Both the position numbers and the translations under genes were made by a program. The notes under the pieces are model-generated. The model was not told the DNA's origin and did not search any database. It worked only from the letters and a program-made list of their open reading frames with translations. A stretch of 64,000 nucleotides of DNA, taken from NCBI GenBank assembly GCA_965649825.1, contig OZ287711.1:186001-250000 (forward strand). The letters run 5' to 3'. The DNA is from Penicillus capitatus. Taxonomy: Eukaryota > Chlorophyta. Positions 1-10,938 of the stretch are shown here, one piece after another; position 1 is the stretch's first letter, and every line of letters starts with the position of its first letter.

Positions 1-2080
1 CGAGAGGTTTGGAGTACAATTGACCTGGCGAAGGGATATATGCAGATACCTCTCGATGAGTCAATTCGACAGTATTTCGGTTTCGAGCTGCAAGGTCAAT
101 GGTACAGATTTAAGCGAGTACCGTTCGGTTGGATTCATTCGGGGACGCATTTCACGACGGCTCTCAACATGACGATGGCCGAAATAGCTCCAAAGTTGCC
201 TCCGGATGCAGTGATTCGAGCCTATGTTGACGACATATTACTGGGTACCCAGACCGAGGAATCTCATGATACTGGGGGTGATTTTTCAGGCCTTATCGGC
301 TCACGGATGGTGTTGCAACCCGCAGAAAATCCGTTTAAAACGTCCGGCTGTCGAGTTCCTCGGGATTGAGATCGGGCGCGACGGCCTCCGACCATCCTCG
401 GGCCTCATTAAAAAGCTCTCAGACCTCTGTATACCGAACAACACAAAAGAGTTGCGGGTCGTGTTTGGTCTGTTGAACCAACTGGTCAGATTCCAAGGTC
501 ATCAGCATGCCATCGTCGCCCCGCTGCGACAGTATCAAGGAAAGCCTCCGGATGCCTTCAGAACAGAAGAGTTTCGCAGAGTGTGGAATGAAGTAATAAA
601 GAGGACCCAGACTGAGTGGCATGTGCTTAGCTTCCCCCAAAAGAATGGGAAGTGGACCGTGATTTCTGATGCTAGCTCAACGGGGTATGGGGCTGTTCTT
701 TTATCGGATGACAAACCTGTGGCGATGTTCAGCAAGTCTTCGTCGAAGACTTGGGCACATTCCAGCGAGGCAGAAATCGACGCTATCTTGCTGGCCCTCC
801 GTGCGTTTGAGGGCTACATCGCACACTGCCCCGTCGAGGTGTACACCGACAACTGGGCAGCCTTTCGCGCCATGTCTCCTGACAATTGCAGCCCGATTGT
901 CCTCCGCAGACTGGATCAGATTTTGCAGTTTAACCCGAGTGTCAAGTTCATCCCAGGCGTTGAGAACACTGCTGCGGACCTTCTGTCACGATCCACCTAT
1001 CTCCAACGAAGGATACACGCAATCGATTCCCCCGAGGTTCCGACGGAAAAGATACCGACATTGACACTAGAGCGCAGAAGGTTCATTGAGGACGTACACA
1101 ACCGAGGCCATGTAGGACCCGCCGCAGTCGCGGATGAGCTTCGCCGGCGAGGGAAGTCATACAAGGGAATGTTCAAGGACATTAGGACTATTCTCAAGTC
1201 TTGTGATGCTTGCCAGAAGTGGCAGAAGCGAGTCCCACAGGAGTCATTTGGTTCCGTTGAAGCCATTCGCCCCGCTCAAGTCGTGGGGATCGATTTTATG
1301 GGACCGTTCCCGGCACAGAGCCGAAGCGCTGGAGGATACGTCGGGGTGGCGATTGACGGATTAACCCGTTTCGTAGAAACAGTGATTGTGCCGGACACTA
1401 GCATCCGATCCGTGATGAAGCTCGTTCGACATTGGATCAATCGACATTCGACTCCGGAAACGATCATATCAGATGCTGGAGCCGCGCTGCGTTCGAGCGA
1501 ATTCAGTAATTTCTGTGGCAGAAATCAGATTCGACATGTGATGGCCGCCCCTCATCACCAAGCTTCGAACGGACTAGTGGAACGTGCGATCCAGACCATT
1601 CTACGTAGGATAAGGAGAATGATGAGCACGAGCAACTCGCCCTGGCGCCGTTCGATTTCCGAAGCTGTGGGTATATACAACACTACAAAACATTCCGTGA
1701 CTGGATATAGGCCGAAAGAGCTTATGTTCGGATTGGGACAGTCGGAAGGGAATCCGGGTATGGCATTGGATAAAGCCCGACAACAAGCTGTGGTTCGTAC
1801 GCGACAACAGAGGGCATATCGAAATAGCCGTCGACAAGGGAGGCGCCAGATTCCGTTAGAGATCGGATCCGAGGTGTTGATTTACCTTCACAAGGGACGT
1901 CGCAAACTGGATCCCTGGTGGAGCGGTCCGCACGTCATCACCGCTCGCCTCTCCTCCCGACGATACTTGGTTTCTAAGAATGGAAGAAGCCAAGTAGTGC
2001 ATGGCGACGACTTAGTGAAGTATTGGCGCAGGGAAGCGTGTGAGCGACAGACGCTCGCGACAGAGACGGATGGGACATAA
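1..2080 (+). mobile_element. Ty3/gypsy LTR retrotransposon, 3' part of pol (frameshifted, runs off left edge)
   Basis: The window opens inside a reverse transcriptase: the first codons read WSTIDLAKGYMQ (RT motif A) and YVDD lies near 225-240. Around 262-300 the reading frame moves from frame 1 to frame 2, so the pol is broken by an indel or uses a frameshift; a degenerate copy is more likely. The second frame then runs unbroken to 2080. It encodes RNase H (ISDASSTGYG, SSEAEID, VYTDNW), an integrase zinc-binding segment ending CDACQ, an integrase core with its D, D and E in VVGIDFMGPF, IISDAG and NGLVERA, and a C-terminal WWSGPH segment. No gag, protease, primer-binding site or LTR pair is visible. 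The 5' half lies outside the window. Confidence 0.93.
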
Positions 2081-2210
2081 TGATAGAAGATAAATTGTCG
2101 CGAAAAACGACAGAGCGTCCCTTTAAAAAAGTTCGCTAGGGTTTTGTGTTTCGCCGCGATTTTCGCGTTCGCGGTGCACATAGCACAGCATCTTCATTCG
2201 ATCAAACATT

Positions 2211-5171
2211 AGTCATCAACTCCTACCCCTTCCGACCCCCTCCGACAGGGTCTTGGCCATTTCACTGAACACAAAGATAGGTGAAATGGTAATCATTGCA
2301 TGCTACATACAGCACACAAGTGGCGCGGGTCTCTAAGCTCTGGATAGCGCTATCCGAATGGCAAAAAGTCGAACCTCACTGGTGCTCATAGGTGGCGACC
2401 TCAATGGACATTCGCCACTTTGGGGAGACCAGAACACAAACCCATTGGGAGCCCAGATAGAGGATCTAATCGGGGCCTTAGGGCTGATAGTTCTCAACAT
2501 GCCGGACAGCATCGCAACCTTTCAGAACAGCAGAGGACACAGCAGCTGGATAGATGTCACCCTGGGCACCCAGCACCTAGCCGAACTACTAGAAGCTCAC
2601 GAAGTGCTACCGGATGCTCTTCCTTCGGACCACAACCTCCTTCGCACAACACTCAACCTCGAAAGCAAACATATCCCAACGCGGGGAGTATGGACCTGGG
2701 ACCAGACGGATTGGCCAACCTTCGCAGTCCGCCTCGAAGAACGCCTCCCGAACTGGCTGAAGACTCAGAGTCTTGACTCTCCGAAGCTGATAGAAGAGAG
2801 TGTCACTCTCCTTTCAAAAGCCATCAGACAAACACGCTCTGAGCTGGTGACTTACCGACACCTCCGCTCTAAGCCAAAACCGTGGTTTACACCTGCAGTG
2901 AGGATACAGCACCGGGCCCTCCGGAAAGCCAAAAATGCACTGCACAAGGCACAGAGAAGAGCAGTCAATGGACAAGCGCCACCACAAGTCGCCACAACAT
3001 ATAAAAAAGCACGGCTCAAGTTTGAAGTCACGGTTAAAAATGCGAAGGATCAATGTTTCACAGACTTCTGCAAGCAAATTCGCCCACATGTGGACATGTG
3101 GGATAAATTCCGACAAATCTGTGGCACACGCCGCATCGAGTCAGTCCCGGCTCTCAGCACCGACGAACAAACGGTCAGTGATCCAGGAGACAAAGCCGAC
3201 CTTCTGCTCCACACCTTCTTTCCTGGAGCCACTACAACATCTCCTGGCACACCCGAGGTGTCCCAACCATGGGAACGTCCAATCCTCAACTCCCCTGTGG
3301 AACTCATCACCTCACAAGAAGTGCAAAACACGATCTCCTATGCACGCCGCACGGCACCTGGAAGCGATGAAATACCAGTGATCTGCTGGCAGGCCTGCTC
3401 CTCGTTCCTGGTCCCGATACTACAGCGAATCTACAATGCCTGCCTGCAGTGTAACTACTATCCCAGTCAGTGGCGTCACGCACAAGTCCTTCCCTTACCC
3501 AAAGGAACGAAGAATCGCTCGCATCCAAGCTCCTGGAGACCGATTAGTCTGCTGTGTAATGCAGGCAAGTTCATGGAAAAGATTATCCAACGTCGGCTTT
3601 CGCTATTCCCGGAACGCACAAAGGCACTTAGCGAGGCACAACACGGCTTCCGACGGAATCACTCCACTGAATCGGCCCTCTCGGTCCTCGCCGAAGACAC
3701 CACTCGAGCCTTCAGTCGACGGAAACAAATCGTCGCTGTCAGCCTGGACATATCCAAAGCCTTCGACTCAGTCTCGCACTCACTACTTCTACAACGCATG
3801 TCAGACCTGGCAGCACCGCAGTATATAACAAAGTTCCTTTGCTCGTTCTTGACACAGCGAAGCGCCACATTGACATTGGATGGAACCTCAAGACACGTCA
3901 CTGTCCCGCAAGGAGTACCCCAAGGCTCCAGCCTATCGCCGACCATCTTCTCGATCTACATGGACACGCTCGCAAACGTTATTCGACCTCCGGTGCGACT
4001 ACTGATGTATGCCGATGACTGCTTGCTGTATCAAGAAATCGGCCGTGAGCAGACAGACTGTGCGCCTTTGCAAACAGCACTAGCTCATACGATCCACTGG
4101 GGCGTCACTTGGAGCCTGTCCTTCAATCCGACAAAATCCCAACTCTGCCGCTTCAGCAGACTGCGTCGCACGAATCCCGTCGAACTGCACCAAGGCCCCC
4201 GCCTCCTCCGTGAACAACCAATAATCAGATATCTCGGGCTAGACATTGATACAGCATGGACATTCATCGGACATCTCAAGAACAAGAAAACTATCTGTCA
4301 ACGACGACTAGCCCAGATACGTCGTCTCAGTCATAGCCTCTGGGGTTCCTCTCCGTGGGTAACAAAGAGACTGATGGACGCATGCATCCTCCCAGTATGC
4401 CTATACGGCTCTTCGATCTATGACCCGATTTCCCGAGGTCGCTCATCACGCCTCCAAATCCTTCGCTCCGTCTATAGGACCGGAGGCATTTACATCACTG
4501 GAGCACACCGCACAACGCCCACGTGCTCGGTACTGCAGCTTGCTGGACTTCATCCACCCGAGGTCGACATCTTAGACCGTCTCACAAACTCCAAACATCT
4601 GTGGCCCTCACCTACAAGGCCTGCAGGGAGCAAACCGCGCTACATCTCGCCAGCAGAGCACCATGCTACGACCTTCGCACGCATAGCCGCTCAGGACTGG
4701 ATATCAGCGGACGTGCAACGTCTACTCCGAGAAAACATCGAACAAGGAAGACGCAGTCAGCTAGTCCAAGCCGCCCGCAAAGCTTACCTCACGACGCTCG
4801 TTTGCGACATCTGGAATACAGACTCCAAAGGACAAGCGCTGAAGAAAACGGGATGGTCTACAATGTCAAGCCTGGAGCAATCTTGGTTGAAACAGTTTTC
4901 AAGACCCAGTGTCACACGGCTCACACGCTTCCTCTCAGGACACTTTCCCATGAAGACATACCTAGCACGATTTCACTGCCTAGAAGAAAGCACCTCGTTA
5001 TGCTGTCGGTTTGGATGTGACCAAGAAGAAACGCGAGAACATCTTCTTAGCTGCCCGCAGCTGACCAACCTTAGAAACAAGACAATCGGGGCTGCGAATT
5101 TTCCCCAAACATTGTCAATTAACTATCTTTTGCAACTTGACAATTACCTGGCAGAATCCAAAATTACCTGA
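2211..5171 (+). mobile_element. Non-LTR (LINE, Jockey/I-like) retrotransposon, 5'-truncated, endonuclease broken by a stop
   Basis: A 937-codon open frame from 2358 holds the end of an apurinic-type endonuclease (GGDLNGHSPLWG, DALPSDHNLL) and a reverse transcriptase (SWRPISLLC, HGFRRNHSTESA, SLDISKAFDSV, YADDCLLY). It ends in a CCHC-like cluster (CCRFGCDQEETREHLLSC) typical of I/Jockey-clade elements. Recognisable endonuclease sequence continues upstream in the same frame (VLAISLN, MVIIACYIQ) but is cut by TAA at 2334-2336, so the Met at 2358 is not a natural start. No ORF1 precedes it; the element begins about 130 bp after the gypsy stop codon, consistent with 5' truncation on insertion. No clear poly-A tail or target-site duplication was found. 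Confidence 0.93.
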
Positions 5172-5882
5172 ATTCCCCTTTCTCTGTAGTCAGTAAGAAC
5201 CATGGGATATACCTCAGTGTGAACCCCATGTAAAAATCACAATTAGAGAGAGATCTTGACGTCATGCTCGGATATAAAACGGGGGGCTGAAAGAAACTGA
5301 ACGCTTATCTTTAAAAAACAATCGTTCTCGTTTGCATACGACCGAACTCACGAATCGATATCTCAAAATCTCAGGCCTACTACGTATCAGTAGGTTCTCT
5401 ATGAATTCCCTCCACCTGATTATCCAAACATAGACCCGCGGCCAGTACACCACCGATTCCAGGAGACTCCGGGATATTCGAAGAATATTCCTTGTTGTTA
5501 CTTACAATAGGCCCGCGGCCTTGATGTGACATCACTAAACCCTACCCTATATAAGCATTGTGGATGTACAGTTCTTGTCTTTCGCTGTCTAAGATCTTGC
5601 GTTCCAGAGTTTACGATCTCTTACGATTTAAATCAGCTCCATCAAACACCCTACGCAAACACGGAAGGGTATGCAACGGAGAACCATATGCAAGGGTAAC
5701 GATGAAGTCGAACAAACTCTTAATTTAGCTCGGCAGAAGACAGGAAGCTGCCTCTTCATTAATTTAATAAATTCTCCTTTAGTCAGCTATAAATTCAGCG
5801 ATGCGTTACGGTTTTCGTCATTTTTCGCGTGTTCATAAAACGCCGAATACCACTTCGTTGTTAGCGCTTTGCTGTCTTTGAG
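5172..5882. other. Non-coding stretch with TATA-like boxes
   Basis: No gene is supported. TATA-like sequences occur at 5273-5278 (TATAAA) and 5548-5554 (TATATAA), the second about 330 bp before the next open frame. The 10-mer CCCGCGGCC occurs near 5438 and 5513. A TGATGTGACATCA palindrome lies at about 5522-5534. This may be a retroelement 3' region followed by the promoter of the 5883 gene. Confidence 0.4.
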
Positions 5883-7307
5883 GTGATGGATCATTCAATG
5901 CGTTCCGCGGTTATTCTAACGGGCTTGCAAAACGCGGTGATGATGCGGGGGTTCTATCACGATCTTCTCAGTGATGTGAGGAGGGTTCTGCAAGACTTAT
6001 TTGAACCTTATGTGGAAGGCGCGCGTTTCCCGGAACCTTTTAGAATAACAGCTACGGAGTGGTGGTACCCAAGGGTTTTGACGGTATTGCGGCGCCTGAG
6101 AGAATGGGGACGGCAGGGAGATGATGTTCATCGCATAGATGTACAGCTGGCTGCAGAGGGCAGACGTCATTATCGCACGTGGGCGGAATTTGCTCACGAG
6201 TGGCGCAATGAAATGGAGAGAAACCGCTTGGTGGAGCCCGCTGACGGAGTTGCTTACGAAAGTATTCTGAGCTTTGTACAGAGGATACAGCAGCTGCAGG
6301 CAACGACAAGAGACATTGGACGAGAAGGGACAGCTGCGGCCAGGCGCCAGTTGGCGAACGATTTTATAAGAATGACGGTGGCCAATGCTCCCGAATATCC
6401 TCCGCCTGCCGAAATCGTGGAAGGACCTGTCGCCCCGGCTGGACCAAACGGACACGAAGACGAAGGTTTCGCTGACGGCGTGGAAGGGCATGAAGACGAC
6501 GCGGCAGAAGAAGAACCGGCAGAGGGAGTTCCGGCGGGGCCAGTCGTGCAGGGACGTCCGCTCATAGTTGTAGGACGCACGCCTGAACAGCTGGAGAGTC
6601 AGGCCAGTAACGTACCGCACACTGTGCAGCCGGAGACGGAGACGGAGACGGAGACGGAGGGCGTGCCCATGGAGACGCACACGGTGCAGCCGGGAGAGGA
6701 GACGGAGACGCACACGGTGCAGCCGGGAGAGGAGACGGAGACGGAGACAGTGCAGCCGGGAGATGAGACGGAGACGGAGACAGTGCAGCCGGAGACGGAG
6801 ACGGAAGGCGTGCCCATGGAGACGCATACGGTGCAGCCGGGAGATGAGACGGAGACGGAGACAGTGCAGCCGGAGACAGAGACGGAAGGCGTGCCCATGG
6901 AGACGCACACGGTGCAGCCGGGAGCGGAGACGGAGACGGTGCAGCAGGAGCGCGTGCCCATGGAGACGCACACGGTGCAGCCGGGAGCGGAGACGGAGAC
7001 GGTGCAGCCGGAGACGGTGCAGCCGGAGACAGAGACGGAGGGCGTGCCCATGGAGACGCACACGGTGCAACCGGAAGCGGAGACGGTGACGGAGACGGTG
7101 ACCAAGCGAGACCGCCGTCGCAGGAGGCCTACTTTTGCGGAAGAAGATGTTCGGGCAAAGAAGGCCAGAACGGCGTACAATCTTCGGAGCACGCCGGCTC
7201 GAGACGAACGGCTGAAGAAGTTAAAGAATGAGGAAGATTCAAAACGGAAGGTCGACAAAGAGGCGGGGGGTTCATCTGGGAGCCCCCGGAAAAGGTCCAG
7301 AAGATAG
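5883..7307 (+). CDS. Unrecognised 474-aa protein with Glu/Thr/Val/Gln tandem repeats and a basic tail
   Basis: One uninterrupted frame. Residues 1 to about 170 are helical and charged with no family I recognise. About 180-240 are acidic. About 245-405 consist of imperfect units built from ETETVQPG and EGVPMETHTVQPG. The last 70 residues are strongly basic (RDRRRRRP, KKARTAYNLRS, SPRKRSRR) and look like a nuclear-localisation or nucleic-acid-binding tail. There is no signal peptide or TM segment. The lack of introns, the repeat-rich context and the basic tail would fit a gag-like or satellite retroelement protein, but no motif proves this. The antisense strand of the repeat is also open for hundreds of codons, so the repeat itself gives little coding evidence; the unique N-terminal region is the better support. 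Confidence 0.55.
   Translation: MMDHSMRSAVILTGLQNAVMMRGFYHDLLSDVRRVLQDLFEPYVEGARFPEPFRITATEWWYPRVLTVLRRLREWGRQGDDVHRIDVQLAAEGRRHYRTWAEFAHEWRNEMERNRLVEPADGVAYESILSFVQRIQQLQATTRDIGREGTAAARRQLANDFIRMTVANAPEYPPPAEIVEGPVAPAGPNGHEDEGFADGVEGHEDDAAEEEPAEGVPAGPVVQGRPLIVVGRTPEQLESQASNVPHTVQPETETETETEGVPMETHTVQPGEETETHTVQPGEETETETVQPGDETETETVQPETETEGVPMETHTVQPGDETETETVQPETETEGVPMETHTVQPGAETETVQQERVPMETHTVQPGAETETVQPETVQPETETEGVPMETHTVQPEAETVTETVTKRDRRRRRPTFAEEDVRAKKARTAYNLRSTPARDERLKKLKNEEDSKRKVDKEAGGSSGSPRKRSRR
6631..7096 (+). repeat. GC-rich coding minisatellite (GAGACGGAGACG / GTGCAGCCGG units)
   Basis: The hexamer GAGACG and the block GTGCAGCCGG recur in irregular higher-order units, several carrying GGCGTGCCCATGGAGACGCA. 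The units keep a multiple-of-three length, so the sense frame and two antisense frames all stay open. Confidence 0.9.
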
Positions 7308-8311
7308 GTGACCGATAGAGTGGTTTGGAAAGCGGGTACGGTTTTGCTGATGGATGTATCGGTGTGTTTGCGTTGGAGGCGGAACCTTTGTCGAGATCGG
7401 CGGGGTAGCGATGAAGCTGAGTCGAGGGTCCGCATGGTTCGAGGTCAAGATCTGGCGATCTGGCGCGTTACTTGGAGAGACGTAATGGTCGCGTGGGATA
7501 TGGGTTGATATGTGCGGCTGGCCGGACACTTCGATCAAGGACAGCGGCCAGTGGGGCGCAATGGGGTGGCATTGGATTGAGGATGGCGGTGAGCCGCGGG
7601 CCGCATTCCTTACCGTTGCTGCGGCATGCCGACCTAGGACACTGCGTTCGCATGGGTTCGACGCGCGTTTTTTCGTCTATTGTGTGTCTTCGTAGGAAAC
7701 GTGGCTTTTTCTCCCCTCGCTACGCGTTCGTCTTTTGTTTTTGTGTGTGTGTCGTAGGTCCGTTGTTTTTTCTCTGATAATTTTTTGTGCGTTTTTTAGT
7801 TGCCACTGCGAACGCTCTACGGGGCGTTTACATAGTCCTCTAGAGCCTGCTGCGATTCGTGGTTTTCCTAGCGTTGGTATTGCTAACTTGCAGCCCGGGG
7901 GAACTGTTGGTTTCCGCATGGGATAGAGGTAGGCGGTATGGTGCGCCATTCCATCGGGTTCGCCGGAGGATGTCGGTCGAGTGCCGCGGAATCGGGAGCT
8001 GAGGTTGGGGGGAAAAGGATGTGATGCGGCGGGTAGACGCCAAGGTCGCCAAGGAACGCGGATCTGCTACGCTTGCTCTGGGGTATGTCGACTAGGCCGA
8101 AGAGCGCCGATCGCGACAAAGTTTCGATTGTCTAGTATGCGGGGGTAACGGACGAGAAGTTATTCTGTATTGTAGCGAAGGCTTGAAAAGGCTTCGTTAT
8201 TGGCATGCATCGGTATTATGGAGGTGATGGTTCTTTCGGATAAGAGGTATTTGGCAGACGTCTCTTCTACAAAATAAAACTCCGGGCTTTTTTGCTGATC
8301 TTTTTTGCTGT
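7308..8311. other. About 1 kb without a supportable gene
   Basis: Only short overlapping open frames on both strands, with no recognisable motif or splice-linked reading. Locally T/G-rich on the plus strand around 7700-7800. Confidence 0.4.
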
Positions 8312-8495
8312 CCCGCCAAGCCTGTTTGTCTTGGGCTTGTGCCTGCATTAACATAAGTTCGATCCATATGAATCGCACCGGGCGTGTTGCCCTGGCCTTT
8401 TCTCCCGCCAAGCCTGTCTGTGCCGGGCGTGTTGCCTGCATTAACATAAGTTCGATCCATATAAATCGAACCGAACCGATGGTATGTAGTGCCAA
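8312..8495 (+). repeat. Tandem duplication, about 92-bp unit, two copies
   Basis: CCCGCCAAGCCTGT begins at 8312 and again at 8404. Both copies continue through GCCTGCATTAACATAAG and TTCGATCCATA. The copies differ by scattered substitutions, so the duplication is not recent. Confidence 0.85.
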
Positions 8496-9059
8496 TCTCT
8501 AAGTGTCAGACTAAATGAGCACAATGAAGGCATCCCGACCGTATAAGGGAAGTACATCAGAACCTCTAACACTATAAAAGAAGGATAATTGCGTTGTTTA
8601 CGTCATTCTGTTTTAATGTCTTTCGCTGATGCGCATGTTTGTTCATCAACAACGCGACACCAAGTTGCGTAAGTGCTTTCCGGCCTCTGCTCTCAACGAC
8701 CTTTTATCTCGCGCGCTTGAACTGTATTTCTTCTTCGGATTCGTCGAACGACGGTGTGCGAAGAGGTGTGAATTATATATACGGTGGGTACACCACACGC
8801 CACATCTGGTTCTCTCACATCTCTCAGATTCAACCAACCGGTAGACCCACGTCTTGCCTGCGCTTTCTAACACGGAACCGTTCGGTTCTTTGTTTGCTAG
8901 TCCTTGCACTCGAACGAAGATGAAAACAAAATCTGTATGGAACAAACGACATTATAATTCGGTTCCACATCTTACAGAGCTAAGGTGTACGTGGCTCCAC
9001 GTTCGTCTTTTACGTCACAGGTGACATGACACGTCGTGTAAGCGCCCCTTCAGAGACAG
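8496..9059. other. No supportable gene
   Basis: Short open frames only; nothing recognised on either strand. Confidence 0.35.
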
Positions 9060-9595
9060 AAGAACCCTTGGACAACAAGATACGTCACGATGCGACGGCC
9101 CTCTTCTGACAATTTCGAACACGCATGATCTCGTTCATCAAGCCGATGACGACAACAAAGGCCATGAGCAGCCATAACGCCTCGTCTGATGCCTGTCCGC
9201 CCTGCACGAAGAGGACATCCATCTGGGGCGATGCATCGCTGGATACAGAGTGCAGAATGGATGGAGGTGGGAGGTACGAGCGGCAGAGAAAGAAGACTCA
9301 GGACGAAGACGACGAGAGCACAGGACATTCGGAAGTGTCCTCTGTCTCGTGCTGGGATGACGCCGTTGACAAGGACGGCGAGGAGCGTCGTGGGTATGCA
9401 GCAGATAGAGAACAAGCGCAACACATCCCTCTCCTGCCACAGTCTCAGAAGATGTTCTGAATCAGAGGAACGCATGGGATAGGTGCCCTCGAAGTAATCC
9501 ACGGCGCTGAGGAGGGCGTTCCAAGGGGTGAGGAATCCGCAGCCGAGAACGAAGTAACAGAAGCTCAGTCCGTCGGAACGACGGAAAGCCGGCAT
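9060..9595 (-). pseudogene. Equilibrative nucleoside transporter (ENT) N-terminal fragment
   Basis: Reading from the ATG at 9595, a first TM segment carries the ENT signature GCGFLTPWNALLSAVDYF, followed by two more hydrophobic segments (SICCIPTTLLAVLVNGVI and SCALVVFVLSLLSLPLV). In another frame at about 9110-9190 a fourth hydrophobic stretch ends in VVVIGLMNEIMRVR and then stops. ENT proteins have about 11 TM helices and C-terminal motifs that are absent here. This is therefore either a truncated pseudogene or a spliced gene whose remaining exons I cannot find. The first ENT motif is clear; the gene's state is inference. Confidence 0.6.
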
Positions 9596-9940
9596 GGGAA
9601 ACGGAAGGAGACCGTTAACGTCGTCGCGTCGCCCAGTACATTCGACGTTGACCCCCCCCCACTCGCGCATGACAGGATGCGGTCTTCCAGAGACAGAATG
9701 GTCGCGCAGAACCTTCCTTACAGGCGAGGAATCACCGTATGATACAGAGGGCACCGAGCTGTGGCGGCTCGTCGGGTTATTCGGAAGAACGCCGGAGTTC
9801 GAGTGTCCGACCGAACGAGCCAAAGGGGAGGGAGGGGTGTCACAGCACCGCGAACGCTACGGTTGCTGCCAGACACCACCACACCAGGAGTGCTTTGCGG
9901 TTCGGCCTGGAAGCTTCATTCACGTCGTTCACGTCGTACA

Positions 9941-10015
9941 CCTCATGTCGACCGCAGTCTCCTCGCCTCATGTCGACCGCAGTCTCCTCGCCTCATGTCG
10001 ACCGCAGTCTCCTTC
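9941..10015 (+). repeat. 25-bp tandem repeat, three copies
   Basis: CCTCATGTCGACCGCAGTCT plus CCTCG is repeated at 9941, 9966 and 9991. The third copy is slightly diverged at its end. It overlaps the 3' end of the minus-strand frame below, where it encodes repeats of a GRHEARR-type peptide. Confidence 0.95.
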
Positions 10016-10285
10016 GGCGCACGGTCCAGCTGGGGCGTTTCCAGAACTGCCGCTTTGGGTAGAGGCGAAGGCGCTGCCTCCGAGAAATGCAGACCCAGTC
10101 TGAAAACAGTGTCCTGCGACGCATCTCTCAAATGGACTGCACAAAACGTCTCTGGAGAGGCACGTGCAGTACCTCGTCAAGGGACACCAGCGTTCATAGC
10201 ATTCGCCGGAGCACGACTGAATCTGCGCCATCGCAGGATAGCGAAGCAGACCGAGTGCCGAGAGCAACATCAGCAGTCGCGTCAT
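9968..10285 (-). CDS. Small secreted Cys-rich protein (family member A)
   Basis: The ATG at 10285 was chosen because it opens directly into a signal peptide (MTRLLMLLSALGLL, cleavage near AMAQ). The mature part has a compact cysteine pattern (CSGEC, WCPLTRYCTC, RCVAGHC) shared with the gene at 10877-11272, which shows it is a real family. After the Cys domain the frame becomes Gly/Ser/Ala-rich and runs into the 25-bp repeat, so the last 30 or so codons are doubtful; an intron or alternative end is possible. Probably an extracellular or endomembrane protein; no known family was recognised. Confidence 0.6.
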   Translation of the reverse strand: MTRLLMLLSALGLLRYPAMAQIQSCSGECYERWCPLTRYCTCLSRDVLCSPFERCVAGHCFQTGSAFLGGSAFASTQSGSSGNAPAGPCAEGDCGRHEARRLRST

Positions 10286-10794
10286 CCTGGGCAGAGTTGG
10301 TCCACGTTCAGCCAGTACAAGGTTACGCTGTGAATGCAGCCAAATCAGAGAGCGGAAGTCCGTTTGCTCGTTCGCAGCCGTTGTTCTCAAAATCTTCTCT
10401 CTACGGCTGCGAATGACTGGCGCCTGGACGAGGCCAAGGCAGTTCGTGCAGACCGTCGGGATCAATCAATGTCATTTAAAGCGGGATACCTTCGATCTTT
10501 GCCAGCCATCTGTCCGTCTCTTCACTGCAGAAGAGTTTCCCATGTACAAGTACTGTCTCATTTTCAACGCATGAATGGACTGAATAATTAGTTCTCTTAG
10601 ACAACGCATTCCACATCTCACAACGCCATGATCGGGTAACGGACCGGCAAGCGCCTCATGAGGACGCAGAAAACTAGCGGATGTGAAACATACACTGATA
10701 AAAACGGGGAAGGCGGAGCGATACATGCACAGAAAGAAGGAAGCAGGGAAAACAAAAGTGAGTCCCTCAAAGAACACCAAATCTTCGTGGCAAT

Positions 10795-10938
10795 GCAGAG
10801 AATGTTAGAGTATTGCGAACACAAGTGCCGATAGAAGAATCCACGCCAACAGAACGCCATGTTGTGGCAGAGAATGTTAGAGTATTGCGAACACAAGTGC
10901 CGATAGAAGAATCCACGCCAACAGAACGCCATGTTGTG
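10795..10938 (+). repeat. 72-bp direct duplication covering the 3' end of the next gene
   Basis: The 72 bp starting GCAGAGAATGTTAGAG at 10795 recur almost exactly at 10867, head to tail. The second copy contains the last codons and stop of the minus-strand gene ending at 10877; the first copy is a redundant tail plus stop lying downstream of it. Confidence 0.95.

Noticed and set aside
5997-7435. Two long minus-strand frames (357 and 278 codons) over the ETET repeat
   Set aside because: Antisense of the minisatellite; periodic composition explains the openness, and the unique sequence outside the repeat does not look protein-like on that strand.
9941-10015. CRISPR-like array at the 25-bp repeats
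   Set aside because: Units are directly adjacent with no spacers and there are no cas genes; it is a simple tandem repeat in a eukaryotic genome.
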